From NCBI RefSeq assembly GCF_003589595.1, contig NW_020653855.1, positions 577,600-641,599 on the forward strand: a DNA stretch of 64,000 nt, read 5' to 3'. The notes under the pieces were generated by a model, which saw only the letters and a program-made list of their open reading frames with translations, was not told the origin of the DNA and ran no database searches. Positions 52,313 through 64,000 of this stretch are shown here, in pieces. This stretch comes from Hyposmocoma kahamanoa. Lineage: Eukaryota; Arthropoda; Insecta; Lepidoptera; Cosmopterigidae. The stretch's first letter is position 1, and each line of letters begins with the position of its first letter. Both the position numbers and the translations under genes were made by a program.

Positions 52313-55200
52313 CCATCAACAAAAGGTGAGAGTTAAAGAGCCTCAAGTGCCAAATAGTTTTTTTAACTACAGAGCGTTTTAAACGGTTATAATTAGGCAT
52401 TTAAAAGTCAAATAACATTTTGCCATTTCACCATTGGGTGATTTTTATTATTCGAAAGCAATGTTCGTAAAAACATCTAAATTCTAAAATATGGACTTAA
52501 ATTCCTGTAACCTCACCTCACAGAACCTCACAGAACTTATCCGTGATATCATTGTGTACCATAACCCTGGCAATTGAGAGTAAATTTGACGTCTCGTGGC
52601 AGTTTCTATTTTTATCACAGAAAAATAAGTGGCATACAGTACCGCGTTGAAAAAGGATAAGTAACAAGGGTCGGAATTAGGAATGCAAGATAGTGTTGAG
52701 TGTTGTTTAGGACCAAAAACTTGGGCGATTTTATTGACCAGAGAACCGTTAAAACGTTGATTTCTTTACCTCCAATGTGGAGTAACCTTTAGAATTAAAA
52801 AAAAAATGAAACTTTACACTCCTTCTTTGCATAAGCCTCGAGTATAAATTATAAAATAAACAACAGCATTTAAAAGAGAAAATAAACCTAAATGCTTTCT
52901 GCATTCTCTATTATAATCTAAATATTTTTTGGGACAAAATATCTATTACTATTGCACCTTAAATGGTAACAGTGTTACCATAATAGCTTAAAATTTCAAT
53001 AAATAAACCATCATCTTCAATTGAAATTATGCAAATTACTTTTTCTACTCCTGTATCTGTCAATTATGATTTCATAGACAATATCACAAAGGCGCTCTTT
53101 TTACTTCTGAACCAAAGTTATATTGTCTATGGTATAATTTTATTATAATTTTGTACACAAAACTGTAATAACTTTCAAAAAACTATTTAAGAACTATATA
53201 AATAAAATAATCTTTAAATATTGGTTGTGTTTCATTCTTTTAATTTACTAGCAGAAAAAGTATTTTATGCAATCATTACATAATTAGGTCTTGTAATCTC
53301 CTACCTATTAGTTAGTTACTAAACATGGTATTCGACTTTAAGAACTCTCATTATGCACCCCTATTATTGCATAAAATACTACCTACTTACTATACGTCTC
53401 CTAAATTTCACTCGACCGAGAGTTATTCGGTAAATTGTAAAAATCCTGTATGTATATGTCACTTCCTGATTGGTTGATTTATTGGCATTAATATTTTGCT
53501 CTTTTTTTCAACGAAGTTTATTAACACGATCGGGTTAATTCGATTATGAAGTCAAAGATTCCGAATCAGGTTCTTTATTGATACTATTGAACTCATACTA
53601 AAAAAATGGTTAAAACATATGTGAAATTCGTTCAGGAACTCGTATACGAAAAGCAAGAACGAATGGCAATTTAGCGTAGACATGTTTGTCCCAAAAAAGC
53701 GCGCCTAACTTAAAAGTATTACCCAAAACTGATTAAGGAGCGTAAAGCAATATATTTACAAAAAAACTTTTTATTTACAATTGTATACGAGATGAAAAGA
53801 AAAATTCTATACACATTTTTAAGTGCCTTTTTATGCGAAAAAAAAGAAGTTTTAACGCCGACGACGTTGTTTAAAAATATGCGATTTACTTTTATCACGC
53901 GCGAAAAGATTAATCCAAAAAAGTAAACTTGGCCTTGTAATAAAAAGGTCACATAAAAATGACGAAAAAACGTTTTTTTTTTTCAACTAGGAAACTAAGG
54001 TGGTTAGAGTCAACATACCCCCACCCACTAGGATGCTGACAAATTCAACTTGTCATCAAAACTTTCACACAATCTTTCATACGTTTCCTATTATTATTAT
54101 AAGAACTAAATAAGTACTTAACATTAAATATAATTTTCATCTTTTGTAACTAGAAAAATTAACGGACATCAAAACGACTACGCGATGTGTAAAAACTACC
54201 ATCAACATGTTAACACTGGCACAGTACGATGACGACGCGGTATAATAATTATTATAGGTAAATTAGGGAATCGCCACACTTATCGACGAAGAAGCGACTT
54301 GAGCCGATCAAAAAAATAAGAACGAAAAATGACGTTGTCGACGATCAGGCGCAATATATTTCAATATAAATTTGGAGCTGAAAGTTTGAAATAGAAATGG
54401 AAACCATTTATTGCAACGCCACATCATAAAAATAGCACAAAAAGCATTATAAATTAAAATAGAAATAACACAAAATAATATAATAGTATGTTCCTCCATG
54501 ACATTTTTTTCTGTAGTATTATGCTTCAAAACAACAATGTACACTAGTATAAGCAAAAAATACCATCCTTATTTGGTTTAACGTTTTTCCTTTTACATTA
54601 TATATTGTCTTAATGTGAATTGTGTACAATTATAACTGGATATCAGATTTATAAAGTTAGTATATGTAGTAGTTCTAAGTATTAATTATGCTCTGTTATC
54701 AGTTGATGTACGTTCATAAAATAAAACAAAAATAATATTAAAAACAGTGTGGCACGCATTTAAACAATTATTACTATATAACTATACTGTTAATTTCAAT
54801 TATGAATTCCTCCAGGATACGAATATTGTTATCTTCTTCTTTAGCAAGTCTACCATTTTTAAATATACAACTGGTATTAAACCAGCTTGCAAAGTTACGA
54901 CTAATATGAAGAGAGGGTAGACACGAGCGCGCTATCGCGATGGTATGCTGTTTTTTTTTCGCTCAAGGGCTCGATAAGTGTGGCAACTCCCTTATCAAGA
55001 ATTAGTGAGACAGAAAGAAGTGGGCAACACATGTCTACGTTTGTGTGTATTAGCGACTCCGTCCACCGTCTGTCGCAGCGGCTACTTCATTGCTTAGTGA
55101 GACTGAGCAATATATTGTAGTCTTCATTACTTATATTTAATATACGTTATGGGAAAGGTCGGCCACTGTTAAAAATATACTAATTGTAACGTCCCAAACA
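52313..55200. other. AT-rich intergenic DNA
   Basis: Long stretch without supported genes. Frames at 53719-53952 and 54308-54556 lack domains. No repeat borders were recognised. Confidence 0.35.
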
Positions 55201-55620
55201 ACCCCGCCTGGACTATAGTTTCCTTCAGCTCCCATATCTTTCTATATCAGTTTTGATCACAGTGACCCTCCCTACCGACCCTTAGGGTATACGAGAAGGG
55301 CACTATAACCTGTGCGTGCACAGGAACCTTCAAAGTTCAGGTTCTGAACCCAGATCAGCCAGTGTACAGGGTTGTCACAGACCGTTGACGTCCAGCACCC
55401 TCCCTATTTTCCGAAGAGGCACCGAAGCTGTAGGCACGCTCACTTCCCGTTGTGCATTGTAAAACTAACGATTGTCACCGTTAAGCCGTTGACTATCTCT
55501 TTGGTGGCGGAGCTGTATGGCACGCTCACTTCCCGACGCCTCTGGAGTCTCTCCATTTCTCCAATGTGTCCTACAGTACACCCAGATCAGAACCAACTTA
55601 CTGATTGATATTCTAAATCT
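55200..55620. repeat. GC-richer block with internal repeat
   Basis: GCACGCTCACTTCCCG occurs at about 55434 and 55521 with similar surroundings (GAAGCTGTAG / GGAGCTGTAT). It may be part of an LTR or a non-coding repeat; the class is unknown. Confidence 0.35.
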
Positions 55621-55714
55621 TTAAACTCAATTATCTCCGAATTTCGAATTTGTTACTTGCGTCTTTCTTTCTTCCGGTGGCAGTATAACTTTTATAGACA
55701 ATGGGGTCGCGCGA

Positions 55715-55856
55715 ATGTATGTCTTGTGTTGGATACACGAAATCGGCAACTAGTTGCGAGTATTTTATTTCTACACAAGATCGATGCCGGTTGCAGCAAC
55801 CTAATATAATATTCGCTTCTAGTTGCCGGGTGCTTATATCCAACAAAAGACAAGAT
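55715..55856. mobile_element. Short foldback MITE
   Basis: TCTTGTGTTGGATACACGAA and GGCAACTAGTTGCGAGTATT on the left pair with AATATTCGCTTCTAGTTGCC and TTATATCCAACAAAAGACAA on the right. About 140 bases. Frames on both strands are by-products. Confidence 0.6.
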
Positions 55857-55859
55857 GAC

Positions 55860-56745
55860 AACCATTTGACACCCTTCTCTGATTCTTTGGACAAACCACG
55901 CCGTCACAGCACAAGTGCTACAATGAACATGTTAATGTAAGAATTTACATTGTGTAAATATTAGTGTAAATTTGTTTATTGCTATTGGCAATTTAGTCCT
56001 GGATCTATTTTTGTTAAGGAATACAATTCTGTTATTCACATTACGTTAAACTAAACTAAAAATTTGGTTTACAGACTTGGAATACCAGATGTGTGACACC
56101 AAATGTCTTTCTCTGTATAATAAGGTTGGTTTTACAAATACAATAGAGGCATAATACAATACTTTAGTAAGAAGCTATCTTGAATGCAATGCACCTAGTG
56201 AAATTAAATATTATGTAATGTTGGAAGGTATACAGAAGTAATTTACATGATATTTATATTTAAGGTCATACGGTTTATATCCTTTTTATGCTCTGATTTA
56301 TCTTATGTATTCTGGTAGGCTGCAATGAAGTAGGGGTCATGAATACGAAGAGAATTAGCTTTGGTTTTGTATATGTTCAAACTGCCTCATGTTACTGTGT
56401 TGAGGTCCCTTCCCTAATAATATAAAAATTATGGCGAACGATCTTCAAGTCAAAGAGATACACTATTATTGTGTATTTTAAACTGCAATATTGTTACATT
56501 GATAATTACGATCTTATTATAATTCGATGAGAAAAGTATGATTTTGAGGATTGAATATAAATTCCATAAAAAAAATTAAAAGTTTCACACATTTTTCACC
56601 ACCTGTATTCCAAGTCTATGTTTTAAAAATGGTTGTCAACGCTTCCGCTAATGCAAAAAAAACGGATTCTTTTTAGAACTGCCAAATTAGTTTGGATTAC
56701 GACGTGTAAATAACAGAATTGAACCAGTGCAGATTTAATTTCCCG
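55860..56745. other. AT-rich intergenic DNA
   Basis: Nothing recognised. Confidence 0.3.
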
Positions 56746-56749
56746 CATA

Positions 56750-57086
56750 GGTCGAAACACAAAACTGCTATGCGACGTCGCAGAAACCTAGGACCTCGCA
56801 CGACGCATCACAAGAAATTGCAAATTGCTCCGCATGGCGCATTCTTACGACGAAGAGGATTCTCTTTGTCTTTTTTCCTATACTTTCTTGTCAATAACAG
56901 TAGTGAAACACTCTTTTTGCGATTCATGTCGCTACCTAGATTAAAAAATACGTTCAGTACGGTTGACGATCGACGAAGGAATGGTTACCCGACCATGGTA
57001 GGGAGATGCCTTGCCGCACGAAATTTTGCATTGCAGCAATTCGCGTCGCACTTTTGCAGCACCGATTTGCAGTTGTGTTTCGACCC
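56750..57086. mobile_element. TIR MITE, GGTCGAAACACAA ends
   Basis: GGTCGAAACACAAAACTGC (56750-56768) pairs with GCAGTTGTGTTTCGACCC (57069-57086) with a small bulge. Flanks TA / TTA would fit the TWA duplication of Harbinger elements, but this is weak. The plus-strand 124-residue frame is a by-product. Confidence 0.6.
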
Positions 57087-57089
57087 TTA

Positions 57090-58565
57090 TTAAACTAAAT
57101 TAAGTTTTAAAACAAGCAGTTGCGGTATTTTCACATAACTAATTACCCTCGTTTATATAAGAATATAACGCATATGATACATAGTCTTGAAAAATATGCC
57201 CAATGCTAGGTCACTAATACGATATTTAATTACAAGACGTATGACGTAAATACTCGATGCTTCTTGGCTCAGCGTTGAGCAATCTGGCGAAATAGCAACG
57301 CATGCGAATTAAACTAAATTTAGTATAAGGGAAAAACTAAAATTAGCACCAGTTTTATCTATTATATTAATAAATACTACTGTATAGCGTTTAGTTATTG
57401 CTTTATACAAGCCAAGCATTCGTCGTCCTGCAACTGTAACCAACTTTGGTTTTCAATTCTGTGACTATCTTTTTTAACCAACAAACAATGATAAACAAGT
57501 AGCCATATCATGGCCACTTTTAATTACCATTTTTGGCTACCATGCGATCATGACCATTAACCAGGGTTCCAAGTGATAATTAAGATTGATAATTTTATTA
57601 ACGATAATTTTAATGATATTTATAAAATTTATTGGAACTGTGGAATTTGTGGAAAAAATGTGGAAATTGTTTTATTTCACCAATGTGTTCTATTACTGAA
57701 TCTTATGCACGGGAAAAAAATGGACAGTGTTTTTTTTGTCCAACTTTATGTGTAATTTTTATCACGTGTAGATGAATTGATTATACTGTGTTCGGACAAA
57801 AGTAGAAATTTAAAATGATTGTAAATTTCTTTTAAGAGACTTCAACCCTTCGTTCCTGACATCTTTTCCTGCACACACCCTATGATGAAACAATGTGAAC
57901 AACCCTCTCGTCTAGAGTAATGTCTCGCACATGGATAGACCACAGAACATATCGAGTTTGATAATTTAAAAACCATACTAATTGATAATATACTCGCTAA
58001 TGTTTATAATTTCGCTGATCCAATGTCCTTCTTTAGACCCAATCTTTTAAGTCTAGCTATGTCCTAACACCTAACTAAAATAGATCCAGGCAATACTTAA
58101 GACCTAACTGGTGTTTTTAATAGAGGTATTTAGGTTCTATATGTCATCAGAGTTAATAAAGACCGACAATGATTTTATGAAAATATTATTGTGCAAAAAT
58201 TCGCTAACCCTACCCTTCAAACCATTTCAACAAGGGCAAAAATCCTTCGAAATATCATATTAGAGGAGGATGCGTGTTTGTAGCCGGTTAACATGGACCG
58301 CTATGAAGATTAACAGATCTATCCTAAAATAACTTCAAGTTAAATCCACTCTCAACGATATGTTAGTAACGATTCTAGGTTATTTTGGTCATGTGGCGGT
58401 ACAAGCCTAGACAAACCACGAGCTCTAGCGGCGTAGGCGACGGCGGAGGCAGTCGGCTAGAGAGCGATAGTGCCTACCCAAATCTCACCTACTCTTACAG
58501 TCTGTACCGATTACGGGCAAAAACGTTGGCATGCAAGCATCAAAGCTGGTCGCTTCAGATGGTCA
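57090..58565. other. AT-rich intergenic DNA
   Basis: No domain-bearing frame. A GC-richer patch lies at 58400-58470. No repeat limits recognised. Confidence 0.3.
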
Positions 58566-58569
58566 GGAC

Positions 58570-59071
58570 CATCGAGTATATACCCAGAAATAGAGACGAA
58601 ATGTCATTCAATTTGTTTGAAACTATTCTGCCAAATCATTATGGTGACAACTACGCTCCGATTGGCCAGCCCGAATTTGAAACAATTCGGACACCCGTCC
58701 GTCGTCAATTGTTTCACTTCAAATCGACCAGTTATATTTAATTACCGATGAAATGTGATTCCGTTTGTTTTGTAATTAGATGTTTTGCTGTTTTCCCACA
58801 TTACCGAATGGAACAACCCCCCATTGTTAGAGATATTAACTTTATTACAATAAATATAGAATATTTTTAGAATATACGGAGACGTACACACAGGCCAGTT
58901 ATTGGAGTTGTACCACTTCAGTTTCCTAATTTGTGATTTCAGCGCAAAGGGGAGTTGATATTTAAAAGGATATAAGGTCCCTGATGAGGTGCCAGGGATG
59001 GATGGCCCCTGATGAGTTACCAGGGATGGATGGCCCTTATTTCGTATTTATTTATGGTTATATACTCGATG
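58570..59071. mobile_element. CATCGAG MITE, full copy
   Basis: 502 bases with both ends (CATCGAGTATATACCCAGAA and ..GGTTATATACTCGATG), flanked by GTCAGGAC (58562-58569) and GTCAGGGC (59072-59079). An internal 30-base tandem duplication (CAGGGATGGATGGCCC twice) lies near its right end. Confidence 0.9.
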
Positions 59072-59770
59072 GTCAGGGCACTTCCAACAGTCATACTGGC
59101 CACCGGCAAGCCAACACCCTTGACAAGTTAGTTGTGATAGGTAGAAGGTTCAGTGTTAGTGTTTGAAATGTCTACAGGGGGCGGCAATTTCCTATTAAAA
59201 GGAAAACACTCACTGTTTTGCAAATATAATAATTTTGAATTATACCGCTATGACAATAAAAGAGTAAATTTAACCTGTTTTGGATTAAAAAAAAATCACA
59301 CACGTCTATAATTTTGAAGAGCGTGCAAAATAGGATTTCTTACGATACACTTAAGTTTCAAAATATCACTCCAAAGGAATGAACGCGTAATTTTTTTGCA
59401 CAAGAACGGGATTATTTCAGAAAATTCTCATCGGTCTTCAATGATTTCTGTAATTATTTAACATTTCTAGTAACAATTATGGCATAAATATTACGGCCGG
59501 ACCTTTAGTGGCAGCACACATACACTCCATTTTGTCGTGTGCCAACATCATGCTCTATTCTGAAACGTGCTGATGTTGCAGTGGTGATATGTGCCGACAA
59601 GTGGGGCTCCACCCTTAACTAAACGTTATGCCAGAATTGGTTACTAGTGCATTACCGATTATTACACCTAACACGTTGTACGTCTGTCTATGTCCTAATT
59701 TCTATACTTTGATATATAAAAATAGTGAAATACTACTTTGAATGCAACATTCTCGAAGTTATATAACAGC
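59072..59770. other. Intergenic DNA
   Basis: No frame or repeat border was recognised. Confidence 0.3.
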
Positions 59771-59772
59771 AC

Positions 59773-59953
59773 GGCTAAAAAGGCCGTATTGGCAGAATGA
59801 TAATATGATTAATTGACAATTCATATTGAGATTCTTACAATTCATATAACGCAATTCATCATCATGAATTGCGTTTTTTGTTTTGTTTGAAAATTCATAA
59901 TATGAAATGTCAATTAATCGTAGTGCGATTCTAACAATGCGGCCTTTTTAGCC
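59773..59953. mobile_element. Foldback MITE, GGCTAAAAAGGCCG ends
   Basis: GGCTAAAAAGGCCG at 59773-59786 is the exact inverse of 59940-59953. Inner parts also pair (TTAATTGACAATTCATA with TATGAAATGTCAATTAAT), and a small hairpin GCAATTCATCATCATGAATTGC forms the loop. 181 bases. Confidence 0.75.
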
Positions 59954-59963
59954 CTGCAGAACA

Positions 59964-60192
59964 TATCGACGCCGGAGAGCGATCTTGTCGTATCTCGAAA
60001 AATAGGACGTTACACCGGAGCCGAAAAACTATTTCAAAAAATTATTTCTCTTTAATTTGAATTATTAGAAAGTCAATTAAAAAAAAACATTTCTTTTTAC
60101 TAATTCAAATTAATGAGAAATAATTTTTTGATATACGTTTTCGGCCGTAGTGTAACGTCCTATTTTCTTTCCGGCTTTCCGGCGTTGATATA
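59964..60192. mobile_element. Foldback MITE with long arms
   Basis: Outer arms ATATCGACGCCGGA and TCCGGCGTTGATAT pair. Inner arms 60001-60065 (AATAGGACGTTACACCGGAG..) and 60103-60165 pair over about 60 bases with few changes. It abuts the previous foldback with ten bases between. Confidence 0.75.
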
Positions 60193-60615
60193 TACAAACT
60201 GTCAGTTGTCTTTTATACGAGTGAACATTTAACGTTGGGAACAGTCGTAAATCACGGATATTGCCTAAAGCCGGATTTACATTTGTCTGACGTGTCGTGT
60301 CAGAACGGTATCTGTTTCATACACACAACACAAACACCGACGATGTTACACAACGAGATGTAGAATAGACGATCGGCTGATGTCACCTTTGAAGAGAGTT
60401 GTCTCTGCCATACAATTAGTGTGACTGACACGGTGCTCTAGAAAATCCGAACGTAGCCGATGTTTTCCGATCATCTTTTTTAAAACTGTAATATTTACGG
60501 CCTATTATTGTAATTATTATAAATCAATCACAAATATTTATTATTAAAAAAATTTTCGGTGTTCAATATTCACTATATTCAATATTCAATCAAAACTGAC
60601 AGTTTGTACAGATCG
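60193..60615. mobile_element. Possible TIR element, weak
   Basis: ACAAACTGTCAGTT near 60194 and AACTGACAGTTTGT near 60596 are inverted. The arms are only 13-14 bases and the interior is not recognised. Confidence 0.3.
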
Positions 60616-61140
60616 CGTCGCATACCATATAATGATGTCATAGTCGATAAGTTCTAAATTTTAGCTACAACTTGACGCTTTATTATACTGTTTTTACACT
60701 ATCAATACTTTTGAATCGATAATAAACCTTAACAGTAAAGACAAACGGCGAGTTTAATATTGCAATATCTATTTACAAACGCGTAGATAAAAAAATTGTA
60801 CAGTGTATAAAGGCTTTCAAATGGATCGTCGAATTTATAAATAAGTGACATTCCAGTCGATTCGTGTGATATTTCTTTTAGTTTAAAATGTCACTTGTTT
60901 TATATAACTAATATAACCTATTTTTATTTAATGAGCCTACCTTATTGTTAAATACGGAATTTAATGAAATTCGATACTCTCACTATTGGATAACTGTTAC
61001 GTATTAAATGACGGAAAAAAACGCGTCGGAAATATGCGAGCTGATTTTGCGTAGTCAACACAGGTTTTGATCTTAGATAAAAAAATAAATTTTGCTTTTA
61101 GAAATAAAAATACTTCCTAGTGACATAGAGCGAACTGCAC
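60616..61140. other. AT-rich intergenic DNA
   Basis: Nothing recognised apart from a plus-strand-only AT-rich composition; an AATAAA on the minus strand near 60919 could serve the right-hand gene. Confidence 0.3.
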
Positions 61141-61145
61141 CTTTG

Positions 61146-61252
61146 ACGGCATTGCAATTGCAAAATTGCAATCTGAAAGGGGTCAATTGCAAAATTGCAA
61201 TTTGAATGCCGTCAATTGCAAAATTGCTATTTGAATGCTGTCAATTGTAATT
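61146..61252. repeat. 29-base tandem repeat, about 3.5 units
   Basis: Units of GTCAATTGCAAAATTGCAAT plus TTGAATGCC follow each other with small changes. ATTGCAAT is self-complementary. Confidence 0.8.
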
Positions 61253-61410
61253 TGCTTAACTATGACGTAAAACGAAAGTATTGACGAAAATATTGACAGT
61301 GTAAACACACCACTAAATAAACTTAGATTTCACAGAGTCCTCGCGCCATTGTGGCACCGTTGGCACTGGTGCTGGTACCGATGGCTGCGGAGGTGCGGGT
61401 TGGCTCGATG

Positions 61411-64000
61411 TCAACGTCTCCAGGATCTGTCTTCGGCGTCCTCGTCTTCCTCTTCATCGAACCGGAGGAGAGAGTCCTCGTTGAGTTCCGTTGGTGTCTG
61501 TTAGGAGAAGCGGGAGTTATATAAGGTTTGTTTTCAATCTACGTACCTGAGGGTCACTCCCATTCCCCGGACGGAGAACGGGAGTTGACTCCCTTTTCCG
61601 CTTCAGCCATATACATTTCTAACAAGACACCATTGCTTGTGGTCATTTTTAATTAATTTACAGGTATTATCTACCTTGTATGACAATACTAAGTAACAAA
61701 TTTTCAAAACGGTTTTGTTTCTGGTGTTTAATTGACAGTACTTGGTTTCCGTTTAAAAGAGCAGTAGTATGTAGTAGTGTAAAAGAGATGTAATTAATAC
61801 CTCTGAAATTTTGCTAATGTGGCTACTTTGACACAGTGGCATTTACACAGCTGCCTATATCGAGTATATAACCAGAAATAGAGACGAAATAAGAAGGGCC
61901 ACACATTCCCGGCAATTCATCAGTGATATATCACTTATAAACATCAACTCTCTTTTGCACTGAAATAAAAACAGGCCAACAACTGACCTGTGTGTATGTC
62001 TCCGTATATTCCAAAAATATTCTATATTTATTGTAATAAAGATAATATCTCTAACAATGGCGTGCTGTTCCATTCGGTGGTGTGGGGAAAAACAGCAAAA
62101 CATCTAATTACAAAACAAACAGAATCAAATTTCATCTATAAATATGTAATTTTGCAATTTTCGTCCATTATAGCAAACAATTGACGACAACCGTCAATTG
62201 TTTCGAATTCGTGCTGGCCAATCGGAGCGCAGTTGTCACAGTAATGATTTGGCAGAATAGTTTTCAAACGAAATGACATTTCGTCTCTATGTCTGGTTTT
62301 ATACACGATGGCTGCGTATTTACATAGCTACATAACGGTATTTATACAATCTCGCATATCTACCCCTTTTTAACGGACTTCAAAAAAAGGATGATATTCA
62401 CAATTCGACTGCCTTTTTTTTATGTCACGCGATTTTCACGGCGTTTGTGAACCGATTTTCATGGTTCTTTTTTTGTTGGAAAGAGGGTACCTCAGTATCG
62501 AACCCATTTTTTTTATGACACCAAGTGATGGGACGAACAAGTCAAGCGCCTGATGATAAGGTTAGGTTAGATCCATCACCCTGAAACATAAGTTGACTAG
62601 TCCCACGTGCCTGTAATTTCACCAACACCCTTACCCTTCAAAACCGGAGCACAGTAATGGTGACATTACTGTTTGGCGGCAGAAATAGGTAAAATGGGAG
62701 TACTACCCTGGACGAACTCTTTCACAAAGACCTCAACTGCTAATGATATTTACGTAATCTCCCAAAGCTACACATTTTTAAATTCTTTGTCATGAATTTG
62801 TATGTTGATTTTTATGACCAATTTGTATGACCATGGGGTCAGTAAAGGGTCCGAAAGGGTGGTCAGTTAAAAAAAAAGCGATTTTCATCCGAAAAAATAG
62901 TATCATTTCCAATATGTAACAATCGCGAAACCCAAGAGTTACAACACTGACCTCGGGCATCTTGTCGTCGTCGTGGTTGGCGTCCCCGTTGTGGTTGGTG
63001 GTGGGCGCGGGCGCGGGCGCGGCCACGGCGTTCACGCCGCTCAACGCCTTCGTGTTCGTCACCCACGTGATCTGAAGATACATTGATCCAATCAATACCT
63101 AAACGTTCCAGCAACTAACTAACTTTGAACAAATGACATTTGGAGGATTTGACATTTCAAATAGACATGAAGTTTTTATGGACAGTATTATCGATAGATC
63201 GTGAAAAGGCAAATTTTTGCCAAAAATGTCAGAATTGTGAATGTTTCGACGTTCGATTAATTGCGTTTTTTATTCTCATTTTTAAAGTTGATCTACTAGC
63301 TCAGAGATAAATTTTTATTCAAATACATTTTACCAAGAATAACCGGATTTACTATATTGAAGTTTAAACCAAAAACTTTAAAATATGTCTCCTGTTTGTA
63401 TTTTTATAAACACAGTGTACGTATGTATGAACTGACAAAAATTTACATGGAAGAATTGGATGAATAATGGGTCGAAGAAAATTTTATAAGTTCGGCTATT
63501 TATTTCATAAGCGTGACCAATATTTAGTCGACAGTCGATAAAATATTTACCCACTGTAATCACTAGCTGCTTTGAAGCGGGCAACACTTTTGCACAATGA
63601 ACTGTCATTTTACTCCATCTTCAAAAAAGACTGACTATAAATTCATAGTAGAACTACTGTCTTCATTATTATAACGTAACCGAAAATTTTTAGCTAAATT
63701 GGGTTATCAACATGGAATCAGCGAAACAAGAATAAAATAAGCGGTTTTTTATCTGTGATCTGGTGTCCTTGTGTGTCCACTTTAAGTATTTAATTATTCC
63801 CGCTTAGTCAAAACAACCATATACTTATTGGTTGTTTTTTCATATCGTTTGGATGACGTACATAATTCTCCATTAATTGCTAAAAATGTTTATCATATAC
63901 TCACGGACAACGTCCGGTCGTTGTAATGTTTGCCGCTGTGAGCGGCTTGTTCCGCGTGCGCTCTTGCCTTGTACACGACGATCAGCTCGGGCACCGCGAG
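61411..64000 (-). CDS. Unrecognised protein, last three exons, 5' part outside
   Basis: Exons 64000-63905 (partial), 63071-62952 and 61497-61411 join in phase 0 each time. They code LAVPELIVVYKARAHAEQAA..NDRTLS, then ITWVTNTKALSGVNAVAAPA..DKMPE, then TPTELNEDSLLRFDEEEDED..SWRR and a stop. Donors are GTGAGT and GTCAGT, acceptors CTTCAG and CTAACAG. The first part could be the end of a membrane segment (LAVPELIVVY) followed by a basic cytosolic stretch. The middle exon has an Ala-Pro run and the last an acidic tail. I do not recognise the family. The GC-rich third positions and clean splice phases make it a real gene. An inverted copy of the GTCTGTC element lies in the intron at 63072-63904. 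Confidence 0.7.
61859..62310. mobile_element. CATCGAG MITE in the right-hand gene
   Basis: 452 bases with TATCGAGTATATAACCAGAA at the left and GGTTTTATACACGATG at the right, flanked by GCTGCCTA (61851-61858) and GCTGCGTA (62311-62318). It lies in the intron between the last two exons of the right-hand gene. Confidence 0.88.
62370..62505 (-). repeat. RTE-like LINE 3' tail, repeat Z
   Basis: ACGGACTTCAAAAAAAGGAT, TTTGTGAACCGATTTTCATG and TTTTTTGTTGGAAAGAGGGT in minus orientation. Confidence 0.55.
62508..62745 (+). repeat. Dispersed repeat X, fullest copy
   Basis: It runs from TTTTTTTATGACACCAAGTG through TAATTTCACCAACACCCTTA, CCCTTCAAAACCGGAGCACA and CATTACTGTTTGGCGGCAGA to GGACGAACTCTTTCACAAAG. 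It follows directly on the RTE tail. Confidence 0.6.
63185..63637. mobile_element. GTCTGTC TIR element, copy 2, inverted
   Basis: It matches the interior of 631-1278 in reverse (CGTGACCAATATTTAGTCGA, GTGAAAAGGCAAATTTTTGC) and ends with TGTCATTTTACTCCATCTTC..AAAGACTGAC followed by TATA. The left TIR is missing. Intron of the right-hand gene. Confidence 0.7.

Noticed and set aside
56719..57093. Plus-strand frame of 124 codons
   Set aside because: It covers a TIR MITE; no domain, and arginine-rich parts come from repeated CGAC words.
62790..63114. Two overlapping minus-strand frames of 101 and 83 codons
   Set aside because: Only the part 62952-63071 in one frame is bounded by splice sites in phase with its neighbours; the arginine-rich alternative frame is a by-product of GC-rich coding.

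Overview
The window is nuclear DNA of an insect, most likely a moth or butterfly. Genes are split by introns with GT..AG junctions. Intergenic and intronic DNA is AT-rich and packed with transposable elements of types common in Lepidoptera: tRNA-derived SINEs, jockey/RTE/R1-like LINE fragments, mariner, hAT-, P- and Harbinger-like elements and many foldback MITEs. There are two assembly gaps (100 N at 26022-26121, 10 N at 42863-42872). I see no bacterial-type feature and no CRISPR array.

Four host genes can be supported, three of them complete in coding sequence, all assembled here from splice sites and matching phase. (1) A C2H2 zinc-finger protein on the minus strand, three exons, ATG at 14864 and stop at 1428, 707 residues. 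(2) DJ-1/PARK7 on the plus strand, five exons from 23879 to 30860, 189 residues, with the redox cysteine at residue 106. (3) A C1orf198-like (DUF4706-type) protein on the minus strand, four exons from 48391 to 37689, 284 residues. Its last exon lies 8.4 kb from the third, across a large nest of transposons. (4) The last three exons of an unrecognised minus-strand gene that enters from the right edge (64000 to 61411). The genes are unrelated in function and do not form a cluster.

Layout: 1-1427 TIR element and repeats; 1428-14864 zinc-finger gene whose two introns hold LINE, SINE and foldback insertions; 14865-23878 intergenic, with a mariner relic, a PIF/Harbinger relic carrying a LINE and a SINE, and two orphan coding fragments; 23879-30860 DJ-1, whose long introns carry a Harbinger-like MITE, LINE tails, a hAT-type element and a CATCGAG MITE; 30861-37688 intergenic, with a P-like THAP element copy; 37689-48391 the C1orf198-like gene, with an intact mariner (38565-39843) inside a LINE, inside a SINE, inside a foldback; 48392-61410 gene-poor, mostly AT-rich and MITE-laden; 61411-64000 the end of the right-hand gene.

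The most notable content is the mobile-element archaeology. Several element families can be delimited to the base by target-site duplications, including a CATCGAG family (at least eight copies, 8-bp duplications) and a THAP-coding P-like element with a 21-bp perfect terminal inverted repeat. Repeat family names are mine unless a standard superfamily is named; no database was searched.
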